A DNA stretch of 64,000 nucleotides from assembly GCF_041261445.1 (NCBI RefSeq), contig NZ_JBGCCU010000014.1, forward strand, positions 186,001 to 250,000, written 5' to 3'. This document shows, one piece after another, positions 43,510 through 52,212 of the stretch; within the stretch, counting starts at the first letter, position 1; every line of letters starts with the position of its first letter. A program made the translations under genes and the position numbers. The notes below the pieces were generated by a model. The model had not been told where the DNA came from. It worked only from the letters and a program-made list of their open reading frames with translations, and made no database searches. The DNA comes from Catenulispora sp. EB89. Lineage in GTDB: Bacteria > Actinomycetota > Actinomycetes > Streptomycetales > Catenulisporaceae.

Positions 43510-43531
43510 GACACTGTCATATGACAGTGTC
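43510..43531 (-). promoter_or_regulatory. 22-bp perfect palindrome within a TTGACA promoter of the MerR gene
   Basis: The 22 bases centred between 43520 and 43521 are perfectly self-complementary (half-site GACACTGTCAT). On the minus strand TTGACA is followed by exactly 17 bases and then CATCAT, so the palindrome covers the -35 to -10 spacer. That is where MerR regulators bind. A partial half-site copy (CAGTGACGGTGACAG) lies just beyond, toward the carboxypeptidase gene. Confidence 0.7.
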
Positions 43532-43563
43532 AATGGAACAGTGACGGTGACAGTTGGGCGACG

Positions 43564-44871
43564 GTGATCCCGTCGGCGTTGATCTCGCCGAAGGGCGCTG
43601 ATACGGTCCCGCGTGTGGTCGTGAGCCTCCGGTTCCGTGTGCTCGTCCTGCTCGGCGCCGTCGTCACGGCGTCGGCGGTGGTGCCGTCGGCGGGAGCGGC
43701 TCCAGGAGCGGCCATACCGGCCTCCGTGCCGGCGCCCCCGGACGTGGACGTCGCCTCCTACGTGGTCGTCGACTACGACACCGGCCAGATCCTCGCCGAG
43801 CAGAGCCCGCACCGTGAGCTCTATCCGGCCAGCACGCTCAAGGTCCTGACCGCCGACACGCTCATCCCGCGCCTGGACCCGAACCGGGAGATCACGCCGC
43901 AGGCCTCGGACTTCGCCGCCGAGCCGGACGGGAGCGTCGTGGGGATGACGGCCGGCGTCACGTACTCCATCGCCGACCTGTGGCGCGCGACGTTCGTGGA
44001 GTCGGCCAACGACGCCGTCGCGGAGCTGGCGCACCTGTCCGGTGGGCTGGACGCCACCGTCGCGGCGATGCAGCAGAAGGCGCGCAGCCTCGGTGCGCAC
44101 GACACGACGGTCGTCGACGCCGACGGTTACGACCAGGACGGGCAGCTGACCAGCGCTTACGACCTCGCGCTGTTCGCCCGCGCGGGCCTGCACATCCCGG
44201 CGTTCCGCCAGTACTGCGACCTGAAGCAGACCACGTTCCCCGGGCCGAAGGGCACGACGCTCACGCTCACCAGCCACGACCCGATGGTCAAGGCGTATCC
44301 GGGCATGATCGGCATCAAGGGCGGGCTGACGACGAAGGCCGGCCACACGTATGTCGGGGCCGCGACGCGCGACGGTCACACGGTCATCGAGACGATGATG
44401 CTCGGCGGGACGGACATTTTCGATCAGGCGGCGCGGTTGATGGACTGGGCTTTCGAGGTCGATGGGAAGGCCGCGCCGGTGGGGGTGCTCGGGGGCGGGT
44501 CGGGTTCGGGGCGGGGCTCGGGTCCGAGCTCGGCGCCGAGTTCGAGTCAGGGGCCGAGTTCGCCTTCGGGATCAAGCTCGGGATCGGGATCGAAGCTGGC
44601 TGCGGCCTCATCGTCGGCGCCCACACCGACATCCGCGCCGGTCTCGCCGGTGCCGTCGGAGGTTCAGAGCGGCTCGGCGGCGCCCGTGACCATCACGCTC
44701 GCGCTGAGGCGGTCGTCGTCAAGCCCGATCACGCGGGTCGACGCGGCCTCGCGTCCGCCGTCGCCGGTACCGCCCTGGCCGGGTGCCGCCTGGTTCGGGG
44801 CGGCGGCGGCGCTGGCGGCGGTCGCCGTGCCGGTGGGGGCGCGGGGAGTGCATCGAAGCCGACGGAGGTAG
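43564..44871 (+). CDS. D-alanyl-D-alanine carboxypeptidase (peptidase S11, PBP-type)
   Basis: The start is uncertain: GTG 43564 is the longest, but GTG 43615 or 43621 would start directly at the signal peptide (SLRFRVLVLLGAVVTASAVV). Active-site motifs of DacA-type serine peptidases are complete: SxxK in PASTLK (Ser90, Lys93, long-start numbering), SxN in VESANDA (Ser147) and KxG in IGIKGGLTTKAG (Lys252). A Ser/Gly/Pro-rich linker follows, then a C-terminal hydrophobic anchor (WFGAAAALAAVAVPVGA). It trims the terminal D-Ala of peptidoglycan stem peptides outside the membrane. The divergent MerR gene shares the intergenic region. Confidence 0.92.
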   Translation: MIPSALISPKGADTVPRVVVSLRFRVLVLLGAVVTASAVVPSAGAAPGAAIPASVPAPPDVDVASYVVVDYDTGQILAEQSPHRELYPASTLKVLTADTLIPRLDPNREITPQASDFAAEPDGSVVGMTAGVTYSIADLWRATFVESANDAVAELAHLSGGLDATVAAMQQKARSLGAHDTTVVDADGYDQDGQLTSAYDLALFARAGLHIPAFRQYCDLKQTTFPGPKGTTLTLTSHDPMVKAYPGMIGIKGGLTTKAGHTYVGAATRDGHTVIETMMLGGTDIFDQAARLMDWAFEVDGKAAPVGVLGGGSGSGRGSGPSSAPSSSQGPSSPSGSSSGSGSKLAAASSSAPTPTSAPVSPVPSEVQSGSAAPVTITLALRRSSSSPITRVDAASRPPSPVPPWPGAAWFGAAAALAAVAVPVGARGVHRSRRR

Positions 44872-44878
44872 CTGTCGC

Positions 44879-45664
44879 GTGCCCGAGCCGTTCCTGGACC
44901 ACATCGTCGAAGTGCTGGAGTCGGAGCCGCGCATCCTCGCGGCCTGGCTCCTGGGCAGCCACGCGCGGGGGACCGCTGACCGGCACAGCGATCTCGACCT
45001 CTGGCTCGTCGTCGAGTCTGAGGCCAAGGCTGCGTTCGTCGATGAGTGGCCGGAGCTCTCGGACCGCATCGCACCCTCGGTGCTCAGGCAGCGAGTCTTC
45101 GGCAGCACTTTCCTGCACATCACGCCCGACTGGCGGCGCTGGGACGTCTCGATCGGCGTGCCGGACGACGTGGCGCACCGGACGAGCAGCACCGTGCAGC
45201 CGCTGTTCGACCGCGCCGGCCTCAACGACCGGCTGGCGCCGCCCGGCGGTCCGACCGCGCCCGACCCGGCCAGGATCAGCGCCCTGACCGCCGAGTTCCT
45301 GCGGGTGATGGGACTGCTTCCGGTGGTGCTCGGGCGCCGGGAGCACGTGGTCGGGGTGTCGGGCGCCGGGTTGTTGCGCGGGCTGATCGTCCAGCTGTTC
45401 CTGGAGGACGTGGCGGTCGAGGACCGCGGCGGCGCGCTGCATCTCAATGGCCTGCTTCCGCCGGAGCGGCTGCGGCAGCTGACGGACCTGCCGACGGCCG
45501 AGGCGACGCATGACAGCGTGCTGGAGGCGCATATGGCGTGTGCGCGTTTGTTTCTGCCGGTCGCGCGGGAACTCGCCGCCGCCACCGACGCGCCGTGGCC
45601 GGCAGAGCTCGAAGAGGCGCTGCGGCTTCATCTGCGCCGCGAACTCGGAGTCGAACTCACCTGA
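44879..45664 (+). CDS. Nucleotidyltransferase domain protein (MNT/aminoglycoside-type)
   Basis: GTG at 44879 is chosen because GGAGG ten bases upstream overlaps the stop codon of the preceding gene; 261 residues. The polymerase-beta-type nucleotidyltransferase motif is LLGSHARGTADRHSDLDLWLVV (Gly-Ser, then D-x-D metal ligands). A further strand follows with the third acidic residue (RRWDVSIGV). The C-terminal half is helical, like lincosamide or aminoglycoside nucleotidyltransferases. An antibiotic-modifying role is possible but not shown; many such proteins have unknown substrates. Translation may be coupled to the carboxypeptidase gene. Confidence 0.82.
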   Translation: MPEPFLDHIVEVLESEPRILAAWLLGSHARGTADRHSDLDLWLVVESEAKAAFVDEWPELSDRIAPSVLRQRVFGSTFLHITPDWRRWDVSIGVPDDVAHRTSSTVQPLFDRAGLNDRLAPPGGPTAPDPARISALTAEFLRVMGLLPVVLGRREHVVGVSGAGLLRGLIVQLFLEDVAVEDRGGALHLNGLLPPERLRQLTDLPTAEATHDSVLEAHMACARLFLPVARELAAATDAPWPAELEEALRLHLRRELGVELT

Positions 45665-45763
45665 TTCCGGCAACGCCAGCGGCGCCCGGCCCCGAAGGAC
45701 CGGACGCCGCCCGAAGAACCCGCGCCTATGCGCCTAAGCGCAGCCGCGGCCTCCTACATCCCG

Positions 45764-48217
45764 CTACTTCCCGTTCGCGTTGAACGCCAGCACAGCCTGC
45801 CCCGACGTGTAGTACACCTTCCCGCCGCCGGCGGTCAGTGTCGACACGTTCTGGCCCGCCATCAGCGAGTTCGAGTACGACCAGTTGCACTTGCCGCTGT
45901 TCGCGTCGACCGCGTACAGCGCCAGCTTGTAGTCCGCGACGTACACCTGGCCGTCAGCAGTGGCCGTGGCGCCGTCGACCTGGAACTGGTCGGAGGCCGC
46001 CAGCGAGGACTGCCACAGCACCTTGCCGTTCTTGGAGTCGACCGCCGCCAGGTAGCCGTCGGCCGTGACGTACACGCGGCCGCTGCCGTCGGTGAAGGGG
46101 TGGTTGGCGATGCTGCCGCCGAGGGTGGAGTCGCCGACCTGGGTCTGCCACACCGTCTTGCCGCTGGCCGGGTCGATGGCGGTGAGCTTGTCGCCGCCGG
46201 CGATCAGGTAGCCGTTGGCGTAGGCGAAGGGGTCCGAGCCGGCGCCGCCGAGCGTGGCGCTCTTGCGGGAGACCTGCCAGACCTTGTTGCCCGTGGTGAT
46301 GTCCAGGCAGGTGATCGTGGAGTCGGTGTCGGAGCTGGAGGAGTCGTGGCCGGTGAAGATGTACTTGCCGGTCGGCGGGACGTGGATGGCGCCGATGTCG
46401 GCGTTGTTCTGCTTCCACACCACCTTGTGGGTGTTCTTGTCGACCGCGAACAGGCCGTCGCCCTGGACGTTCACGTTGGCCGAGACGATCACCAGGTTGC
46501 CGTTGACGCCCGCCGCGCCCTGCGCCTGCCACTGGTTGTCGAACTGCGGCAGCGTCCACAGGACCTTGCCGCTCTCGATGTCGATGGCGAACAGCGGGTC
46601 GCCGCCGGTGCCGTCCAGGCCCGTGCAGTAGACCGTGTTGCCGTCGGTGGCGGTCATGATGCCGATGGTGCCGCTGCCGCAGGTGATGTCGTTCCACTTG
46701 GGCTTGCCCTGGCTGTTCAGGCCGTGGGTCTTGTCCGTGCCGATCAGCAGGACCGCGTCCTGGCCGATGGCGCTGCCCCAGATCTGGTCGCTGGTGGTCT
46801 GGTTCCAGGCCGGGTTCGCCTGCGGGGCGCCGCCGAGCTGGGCCGAGGCCGCGGTGTTCGGGTCCTGGATCGGTGCGCTGTTGGTCGGTCCGCTCAGCGC
46901 GCCGGAGGACTGGCTGCTGGGGCCGCTGCTGCCGCCGGGGGAGGACGGGCCGGTGCTGCCGCCGCTGGTGGTGGTGCCGTTCGCCACCGGCGTGTTCGGC
47001 TTGTTGCTGGAGCCGCCCGACATGGCTATCGCGGTCGCGCCGCCGCCGAGGACGACCACGCCGCCGCCGACGATGCCGAACAGCGCGCGGCGGCTCAGCT
47101 TGCCGGCGCCACCGCTCTGCTGCTGCGGACCGGTGTTCGGGCCGTTCGGGCCGTGGCCGTAGGGACCGACGCCCATCATGCCGCTCTGCGCGGTCGGGGC
47201 GTAGGCCGGCGCCCCGTAGGTGTTGTTGCCCTGCGGGGGAGTGCCGGGGCCCTGGTAGCCGGGCGCGCCGTAGGGGGGCGTGCCCGGCCCGGAGGCCTGG
47301 CCGCCCATGTGGTTGGCCGGGCCGGAGTTGATGCCCATGTGCGTCATGACGCTGCTGGCCTGCACGATGGCGTCGGTGTAGTGCGGGGGCAGCCAGCCGC
47401 CGGTGGTCGGCGCCGGGGCGTTGGCGTCCAGGTAGTCCAGGATCTGCTGCGTGGTGGGCCGGCGCGCCGGCTCCTTGTGCAGACAGGCTGAGATCATGTC
47501 GCGCAGCGAGTCCGGGACCCCCGTGATGTCCGGCTCCTGACTCACCACGCGGTACAGCAGCGCCGGCGTCGGCCCGTCCCCGAACGGGCTGCGCGCGGTC
47601 GCGGCGTACACCAGGGTGGCGCCCAGGGAGAACATGTCCGTCTCCGGACCCACGCGCACGCCCGAGGCCTGCTCCGGCGACATGAAGCCGGGCGAGCCCA
47701 TCACGGTGCCGGCCGTGGTCAGCGCCGTGCCCTCGGTGGCGCGGGTGATGCCGAAGTCGATGACGTACGGACCGTCCAGCGCCAGCAGCACGTTCGCCGG
47801 CTTCAGGTCCCGGTGGATGATCCCCGCGCGGTGCACGGCCGTGATGGCCTCGGCCAGGCCGGCGGTCAACGTGCGCAGAGCCGTCTCGGGCAGAGCGCCG
47901 AAACGCGCCACGGCGTCCCCCAGGGAGATGCCGGCGATGAACGCGGTGGCGAACCAGGGCACGGGCGCCTCGGTGTCGGAGTCGACGACCGCCGCCGTGA
48001 ACGCCCCCGAGACGGACTTGGCGGCTTCGATCTCGTTGCGGAACCGCTGACGGAACTGGGCGTCGTCAGCCAGTTCGGGCCGCACCGCCTTGACCGCCAC
48101 CGTCCGGCCCCCTGTGGAACGGCCGAGGTAGACCTTCCCCATGCCGCCGCTGCCGAGCACGCCGAGAATGGCATATGGGCCGATGCGTGTCGGATCCCCC
48201 GCTTCCAGCGGTTGCAT
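45764..48217 (-). CDS. AfsK-like Ser/Thr protein kinase with C-terminal PQQ/beta-propeller repeats
   Basis: ATG 48217 (MQPLEAGDPTRIGPYAILGVLG) matches the usual start of this kinase group; an in-frame ATG at 48271 is less likely. The 817-residue protein has a kinase domain (residues ~13-270) with GSGGMGKVYLG, the ATP-binding VAVKAV lysine, catalytic HRDLKPANVLL and DFGITRA. A Gly/Pro/Gln-rich linker and one membrane helix (ALFGIVGGGVVVLGGGATAIA) follow. An extracellular propeller of repeated PQQ-like units (LFAIDIESGKVLWTLP, LTAIDPASGKTVWQTQ, LAAVDSKNGKVLWQSS) completes it. This is the domain plan of Streptomyces AfsK, which phosphorylates AfsR. An AfsR-like regulator is encoded 0.8 kb upstream. 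Confidence 0.93.
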   Translation of the reverse strand: MQPLEAGDPTRIGPYAILGVLGSGGMGKVYLGRSTGGRTVAVKAVRPELADDAQFRQRFRNEIEAAKSVSGAFTAAVVDSDTEAPVPWFATAFIAGISLGDAVARFGALPETALRTLTAGLAEAITAVHRAGIIHRDLKPANVLLALDGPYVIDFGITRATEGTALTTAGTVMGSPGFMSPEQASGVRVGPETDMFSLGATLVYAATARSPFGDGPTPALLYRVVSQEPDITGVPDSLRDMISACLHKEPARRPTTQQILDYLDANAPAPTTGGWLPPHYTDAIVQASSVMTHMGINSGPANHMGGQASGPGTPPYGAPGYQGPGTPPQGNNTYGAPAYAPTAQSGMMGVGPYGHGPNGPNTGPQQQSGGAGKLSRRALFGIVGGGVVVLGGGATAIAMSGGSSNKPNTPVANGTTTSGGSTGPSSPGGSSGPSSQSSGALSGPTNSAPIQDPNTAASAQLGGAPQANPAWNQTTSDQIWGSAIGQDAVLLIGTDKTHGLNSQGKPKWNDITCGSGTIGIMTATDGNTVYCTGLDGTGGDPLFAIDIESGKVLWTLPQFDNQWQAQGAAGVNGNLVIVSANVNVQGDGLFAVDKNTHKVVWKQNNADIGAIHVPPTGKYIFTGHDSSSSDTDSTITCLDITTGNKVWQVSRKSATLGGAGSDPFAYANGYLIAGGDKLTAIDPASGKTVWQTQVGDSTLGGSIANHPFTDGSGRVYVTADGYLAAVDSKNGKVLWQSSLAASDQFQVDGATATADGQVYVADYKLALYAVDANSGKCNWSYSNSLMAGQNVSTLTAGGGKVYYTSGQAVLAFNANGK

Positions 48218-48578
48218 TCGCTGACCCCCATCAAGAATCGTTGTTTTGTCATGCCCGAGCCGGAACAGCATGTTAGGGCTTCCGCCTGGAAGGATTCACC
48301 CCAACCCCCGGGGCAAACGGTAACTCGTTTCCGCCACGGAGCGTCAAGGTATTGCAGAACTCCTGCGTGACAGCCGGTGTGAGGGGGACGCGATGCCCAG
48401 GGTGCGGCACGTGTAACGGTTTGGGATCGGTCGGGCCGGGGTCGGCGGCGGCGGACGTTTTGGGGCTCTTCAACGGTTTTACGCCACCGCCGATCGACGG
48501 CCGAGCAGGCCGTAGATCGTATGTAGACGCCGACTGTGGCAAGGTGGGCGGACCGCTCGTCCCCCCGGAAGGAACACG
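48218..48578. other. 361-bp divergent intergenic region
   Basis: It lies between the kinase gene and the small secreted peptide gene and should hold both promoters. No credible ORF is present. An A/T-richer patch (around 48500-48540, GATCGTATGTAGACG) precedes the peptide gene, but no clear promoter pair was recognised. Confidence 0.45.
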
Positions 48579-48773
48579 ATGGCTCCCCGGCGTCACCCCG
48601 CCCTGTCGAGGCTTGCGATCGCCGCTGCCCTCGGCGCCACTGCCCTGGCCACCACGGCGGCCGCCGAGCACGCCGCGGCGCGTCCGGCCGGGACTCACAG
48701 TGCCTCGACCGGCGACGTTCTGGACTGGAACACCATGGTCCCCGAAGGCGGGCATCCGGCGCAGGCGTCCTGA
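48579..48773 (+). CDS. Small secreted peptide, unknown function
   Basis: A 64-residue product preceded by a strong GGAAGGA eight bases before the ATG. The N-terminus APRRHPALSRLAIAAALGAT then ALATTAAAEHAAARP is a clear signal peptide. The mature part would be only ~25-30 residues (GTHSASTGDVLDWNTMVPEG and a short tail), with no cysteine. A hairpin terminator follows. It lies between an AfsK-like kinase and an AfsR-like regulator gene, so a signalling or developmental role is possible but speculative. I do not recognise the family. Confidence 0.7.
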   Translation: MAPRRHPALSRLAIAAALGATALATTAAAEHAAARPAGTHSASTGDVLDWNTMVPEGGHPAQAS

Positions 48774-48788
48774 GCGACGCGCTGCGCG

Positions 48789-48839
48789 CCGGCCGCTTCG
48801 GCGAACGCGGCCCCACCGGGGTTCGCCGAAGCGGGCCGG
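48789..48839 (+). terminator. Hairpin terminator after the small secreted peptide gene
   Basis: GCTTCGGCGAAC (ending 48806) pairs perfectly with GTTCGCCGAAGC (from 48821), extended outward by a CCGGCC/GGGCCGG stem with one bulge. It begins 16 bp after the stop codon and may also serve the convergent SARP gene. Confidence 0.78.
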
Positions 48840-49002
48840 GCCATGGGTTCCAGGGCTCCGGGGCTCGCATCGCTGTCGACAGCAGCAGTGCGACAGCAGC
48901 GGTGTCGGCGACAGCAGTGTGACGGCGGGCGGTTTCGGTGGCCCGGTCGCCAACCGCCGACGGCCGACGGCCAACACCCGGCCGCCCCACCCGGACGTGA
49001 CG

Positions 49003-52000
49003 TCAGTCCCGCGCCACGTCCAGATCAGCGAGCAGCGCGCGCACTGCTCGCTGATCGGCCGCGTGTCCGTCGGCCTCGAACTCGGCCAGCGCGGCGTGCG
49101 CGTGGTCGCGGGCGGATTCGTCGGCGCCGAGCGTGTGCAGCGCCTTGGCCAGCTGGAACCGGGCCCGCGCGGCACGGTCCAGCGCACCCAGGGTGTTCCA
49201 GTCCGTGGCCGCCGTCTCGAACCGCTCCGCGGCCTCGGCCGGACGCGCCAGGGCCGCCAGTGCCAGGCCGCTGACATACCGGGTCTGCGCCGCCGTCGCC
49301 GGGTCCCCGCGCTCGCGCGCCGAGGCCAGCATCCCCTCGCAGTCGGCGAGCACTTCGGCGGCGCGGCCGGCGCGCAGCCGGGACACCGCCATGTTCAACA
49401 GCGAGCCGGCCTCGCCGCTGTGGTGCCCCAGCGCTCGGGCCAGCGCCACCGCCTCGCCGAACAGGCCCGCGGCCTCGTCGTACGCGCCGCGGCCGTGCGC
49501 GATCACCCCCAGGTCGTTGAGCACCTGCCGGGCGATCACCGGGTCCTCGGCCAGCGTGCACAGCTCCAGCGCCCACCGGCCGTGCTGCGAGGCCTCGTCG
49601 AACCGGCCGGCGGCCAGTGCGGTGTTCCCGGCCAGGAACCAGGCCCGGCCCTGCCCGCGCACGTCCCCGGCCCGCTCGGCGGCCCGCGCCAGGTCCTGCA
49701 CGGCGATCGCCGTCCTGCGGCCCCACGGCCCCGGACCGAACGGGCTCATCGCGATCAGCAGGTTGATGGCCGCCGGGACCAGCTCCCGATACCGCGCGGC
49801 CTGCGCGCCCTCGCCCAGCGCCTCGGTCGCGATCCGCGCCGTCAGCTCCGCGGCGGTGGCCGCCTCGCCGCGGGCCCAGGCGCGCGCGGCGGCGGGGGAG
49901 TCGAACGCGAACTCGCCGATGCCCTGCGGCGCCAGCGTCTCGCGGATCGGGTCCCCGGGCACCGCCGACTCGAACGCCGCGCACGCCCCGGCGAGCAGGA
50001 ACCGCAGCAGCCGCGAGCGCGCCGCGAGCCCTTCGGCCGCCGCGCGGTCCGGGTCGCCGACGGCGCCGTGCGCGAAGTCCCGCAGCAGGCTGTGATGCCG
50101 GTAGCGGTGCTCGGCGGGGGATTCCAGCATCGCCACGTCCACGAGCGATTCCAGGACCGCCTCGGCGTCCGCCTCCGGGAGCGCCAGTACGGCTGCCGCG
50201 GCCGGCAGCCCGATCTCCACCGCCTCCACCGCCCCGAGCAGCCGGAAGGCTGTGGCCTGGAGCGCGGTCAGCTGCTGGTATCCGACCTCGAACGCCGGCG
50301 CCACCGCCAGCTCGCCGATCCGCAGCTCGCGCAGCCGGGAGCGCTCGTCGGCCAGCCGTCCGGCCAGGGAGGCGACGGTCCAGGCGGGGCGCGCGGCCAG
50401 GCGCGCGGCCACGATCCGGACCGCCAGCGGCAGCCGTCCGCAGGCGTCGACCAGCAGCCGGGCCGCCTCGGGTTCGGCGTGCGGACGTTCGGGGCCGGCG
50501 ACGCGCCCCAGCAGCCCGAGCGCTTCCTCGTCGTCGAACACGTCCAGCCAGACCTGCGCCGACTTCGGCAGCGCGACCAGCCGGGCCCGGCTGGTGACCA
50601 GCACCGCGCAGCCGGCGGCGCCCGGCAGTAGGGGCCTGACCTGCGCGGCGTTGGCCGCGTCGTCGAGCACGATGAGCAGGCGGCGGCCGTCGAGCACGGT
50701 CCGGAACAGCGACGAGCGCGCCGCCGTGCCCTCCGGGATCTCCTGGGCCGGGACGCCCAGCGCGTGCAGGAAGTCCTCCAGCACGGCCTGCGGCGGGACC
50801 GGCGAGGCGCCGGTGCCGTGCAGATCGGCGTAGAGCTGGCCGTCGGGGAAGGCGGGCCGGGCCCGGTGCGCGATGTGCAGGGCCAGCGTGCTCTTGCCGA
50901 CGCCTCCCATCCCGGCCAGGGCCAGGACGGCCGGCGCGGCGTACTTGTGCTCGATGGAGCTCAGCTCGGCGCCGAGCCGTTCGGCGAGCGCGCCGCGGCC
51001 GACGAAGTCCGGTTCGGCCGGGGGGAGCTGGGCCGGACGCGGGACCGCAGGAGTCTTGTCTTGTGTGCTCTGACCTGCGGGGATCATGGAGGATGAGGCT
51101 GCGGCGGGCGGCAGCGCCGAACGGCTTGACCGGCTCGACGGGCTCGGCGACAGCGATCCGCCGGCCAGCACCTCGGCGTGCACCGCGCGCAGCTCGGCGC
51201 CCGGCTCGACGCCGAGTTCGCCGATCAGCAGGCGGCGGGCCGCGGTGAACGCCGCCAGCGCGTCGGCCTGGCGTCCGGACTGCGACAATGCCCGCATCAG
51301 CAGCGCGTACAGCCGCTCCCGCAGCGGGAACTCGTCGCTGAGCGCCCGCAGCTCCGGGACGCACGACGCCCCGCGCCCCAGCTCCACGTCCAGCGCGATC
51401 CGCCGCTCCAGCAGGCTCAGCCGCAGCTCGGCGAAGCGCCGGCGCTGCCGCTCGGCGAACGGCCCCGGGACCCCGGCCAACGGCACCCCGGTCCACAGGT
51501 CCACGGCCCGCCGGAGCAGCTCCCGAGCCTGCTCCGGCCGGCCCTCGGCACCGGCCTTGTCCGCGTCGGAGGCCCAGCGCTCGGCCTGTTCGGCGTCGAC
51601 CGGCAGGCTCTCGGCTTCGGAGCCGTCGAACCTGGTCCCGTCAAACCTGGTGCCGTCGAACCGGGAGCCGTCGAACGCGGCCGGCGCGCCGAGCGGCGGG
51701 CCGGCGGGCTCGGCCGACCCGTCCGTCGCGCCCCGCGAGGAGCCCGGCGCGGAGCCCGCGCCGCCGCTTCCGAACGCCGGCAGCGCCAGCCGATAGCCGC
51801 CGGCCAGCGAGACCAGGACCTCGGACGCGGCGCCGTCGGCGGACTCCGGGTCCAGCACCCGCCGCCAGCGCCAGGCGTAGGTCCTCAGGATGGAGCGCGC
51901 CCGGCTCGGCGGCTCTTCGCCCCACAGGGCGTCGATGAGCTCCGCCGAACTCGCGGTCCGGCCCGGCAGCAGCAACAGCGCGGCCAGCATGGCCTGCTGC

Positions 52001-52101
52001 TGCGGGCTCCCCGTGGCCAGCTCCTCCTCGCCGCGAAGGCCCCGCAGCGGACCGAGGACCTGAAACCGGATCGCGTTCACGTTCTGACCAGATCCCTGCA
52101 C
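49003..52101 (-). CDS. AfsR/SARP family regulator with NB-ARC and TPR domains
   Basis: A 1032-residue regulator from a GTG at 52101; an in-frame GTG at 52080 (NAIRFQVLGPLR) is an alternative start. The N-terminal OmpR-type winged helix (RFQVLGPLRG, QQQAMLAALLLLPGRTASSAELIDALWGEE) is followed by the bacterial transcriptional activator domain (ELRLSLLERRIALDVELGRG...LRERLYALLMRAL). The NB-ARC ATPase has a P-loop in LAGMGGVGKSTLALHIAH, plus LLIVLDDAANAAQVRPLLPG. Tetratricopeptide repeats follow to the C-terminus. SARPs activate antibiotic pathways; AfsR-type members integrate kinase signals. A five-residue FDGTR-type repeat is inserted between the DNA-binding helices and the activator domain. 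Confidence 0.93.
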   Translation of the reverse strand: MQGSGQNVNAIRFQVLGPLRGLRGEEELATGSPQQQAMLAALLLLPGRTASSAELIDALWGEEPPSRARSILRTYAWRWRRVLDPESADGAASEVLVSLAGGYRLALPAFGSGGAGSAPGSSRGATDGSAEPAGPPLGAPAAFDGSRFDGTRFDGTRFDGSEAESLPVDAEQAERWASDADKAGAEGRPEQARELLRRAVDLWTGVPLAGVPGPFAERQRRRFAELRLSLLERRIALDVELGRGASCVPELRALSDEFPLRERLYALLMRALSQSGRQADALAAFTAARRLLIGELGVEPGAELRAVHAEVLAGGSLSPSPSSRSSRSALPPAAASSSMIPAGQSTQDKTPAVPRPAQLPPAEPDFVGRGALAERLGAELSSIEHKYAAPAVLALAGMGGVGKSTLALHIAHRARPAFPDGQLYADLHGTGASPVPPQAVLEDFLHALGVPAQEIPEGTAARSSLFRTVLDGRRLLIVLDDAANAAQVRPLLPGAAGCAVLVTSRARLVALPKSAQVWLDVFDDEEALGLLGRVAGPERPHAEPEAARLLVDACGRLPLAVRIVAARLAARPAWTVASLAGRLADERSRLRELRIGELAVAPAFEVGYQQLTALQATAFRLLGAVEAVEIGLPAAAAVLALPEADAEAVLESLVDVAMLESPAEHRYRHHSLLRDFAHGAVGDPDRAAAEGLAARSRLLRFLLAGACAAFESAVPGDPIRETLAPQGIGEFAFDSPAAARAWARGEAATAAELTARIATEALGEGAQAARYRELVPAAINLLIAMSPFGPGPWGRRTAIAVQDLARAAERAGDVRGQGRAWFLAGNTALAAGRFDEASQHGRWALELCTLAEDPVIARQVLNDLGVIAHGRGAYDEAAGLFGEAVALARALGHHSGEAGSLLNMAVSRLRAGRAAEVLADCEGMLASARERGDPATAAQTRYVSGLALAALARPAEAAERFETAATDWNTLGALDRAARARFQLAKALHTLGADESARDHAHAALAEFEADGHAADQRAVRALLADLDVARD
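51622..51681. repeat. 15-bp tandem repeat (four units) within the SARP gene
   Basis: Four 15-bp units (for example GCCGTCGAACCTGGT, CCCGTCAAACCTGGT) encode the pentapeptide run FDGSR/FDGTR/FDGTR/FDGS in the SARP linker. In frame, so length can vary without loss of function. Confidence 0.85.
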
Positions 52102-52212
52102 TTCTCTCGTTTTCCGCCGGGGCGCAGTTCAGGCTAAGAGGGCCGACCCGGCGCGGGCAAGAGAGGCCGATCAGACGGAGTGATCATGGGGGCCGCGATG
52201 TTCAACGGATTG

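Noticed and set aside
45670-45705. Imperfect hairpin between the nucleotidyltransferase and kinase genes as a terminator
   Set aside because: The stem has two mismatches and no T tract; support is too weak to list.
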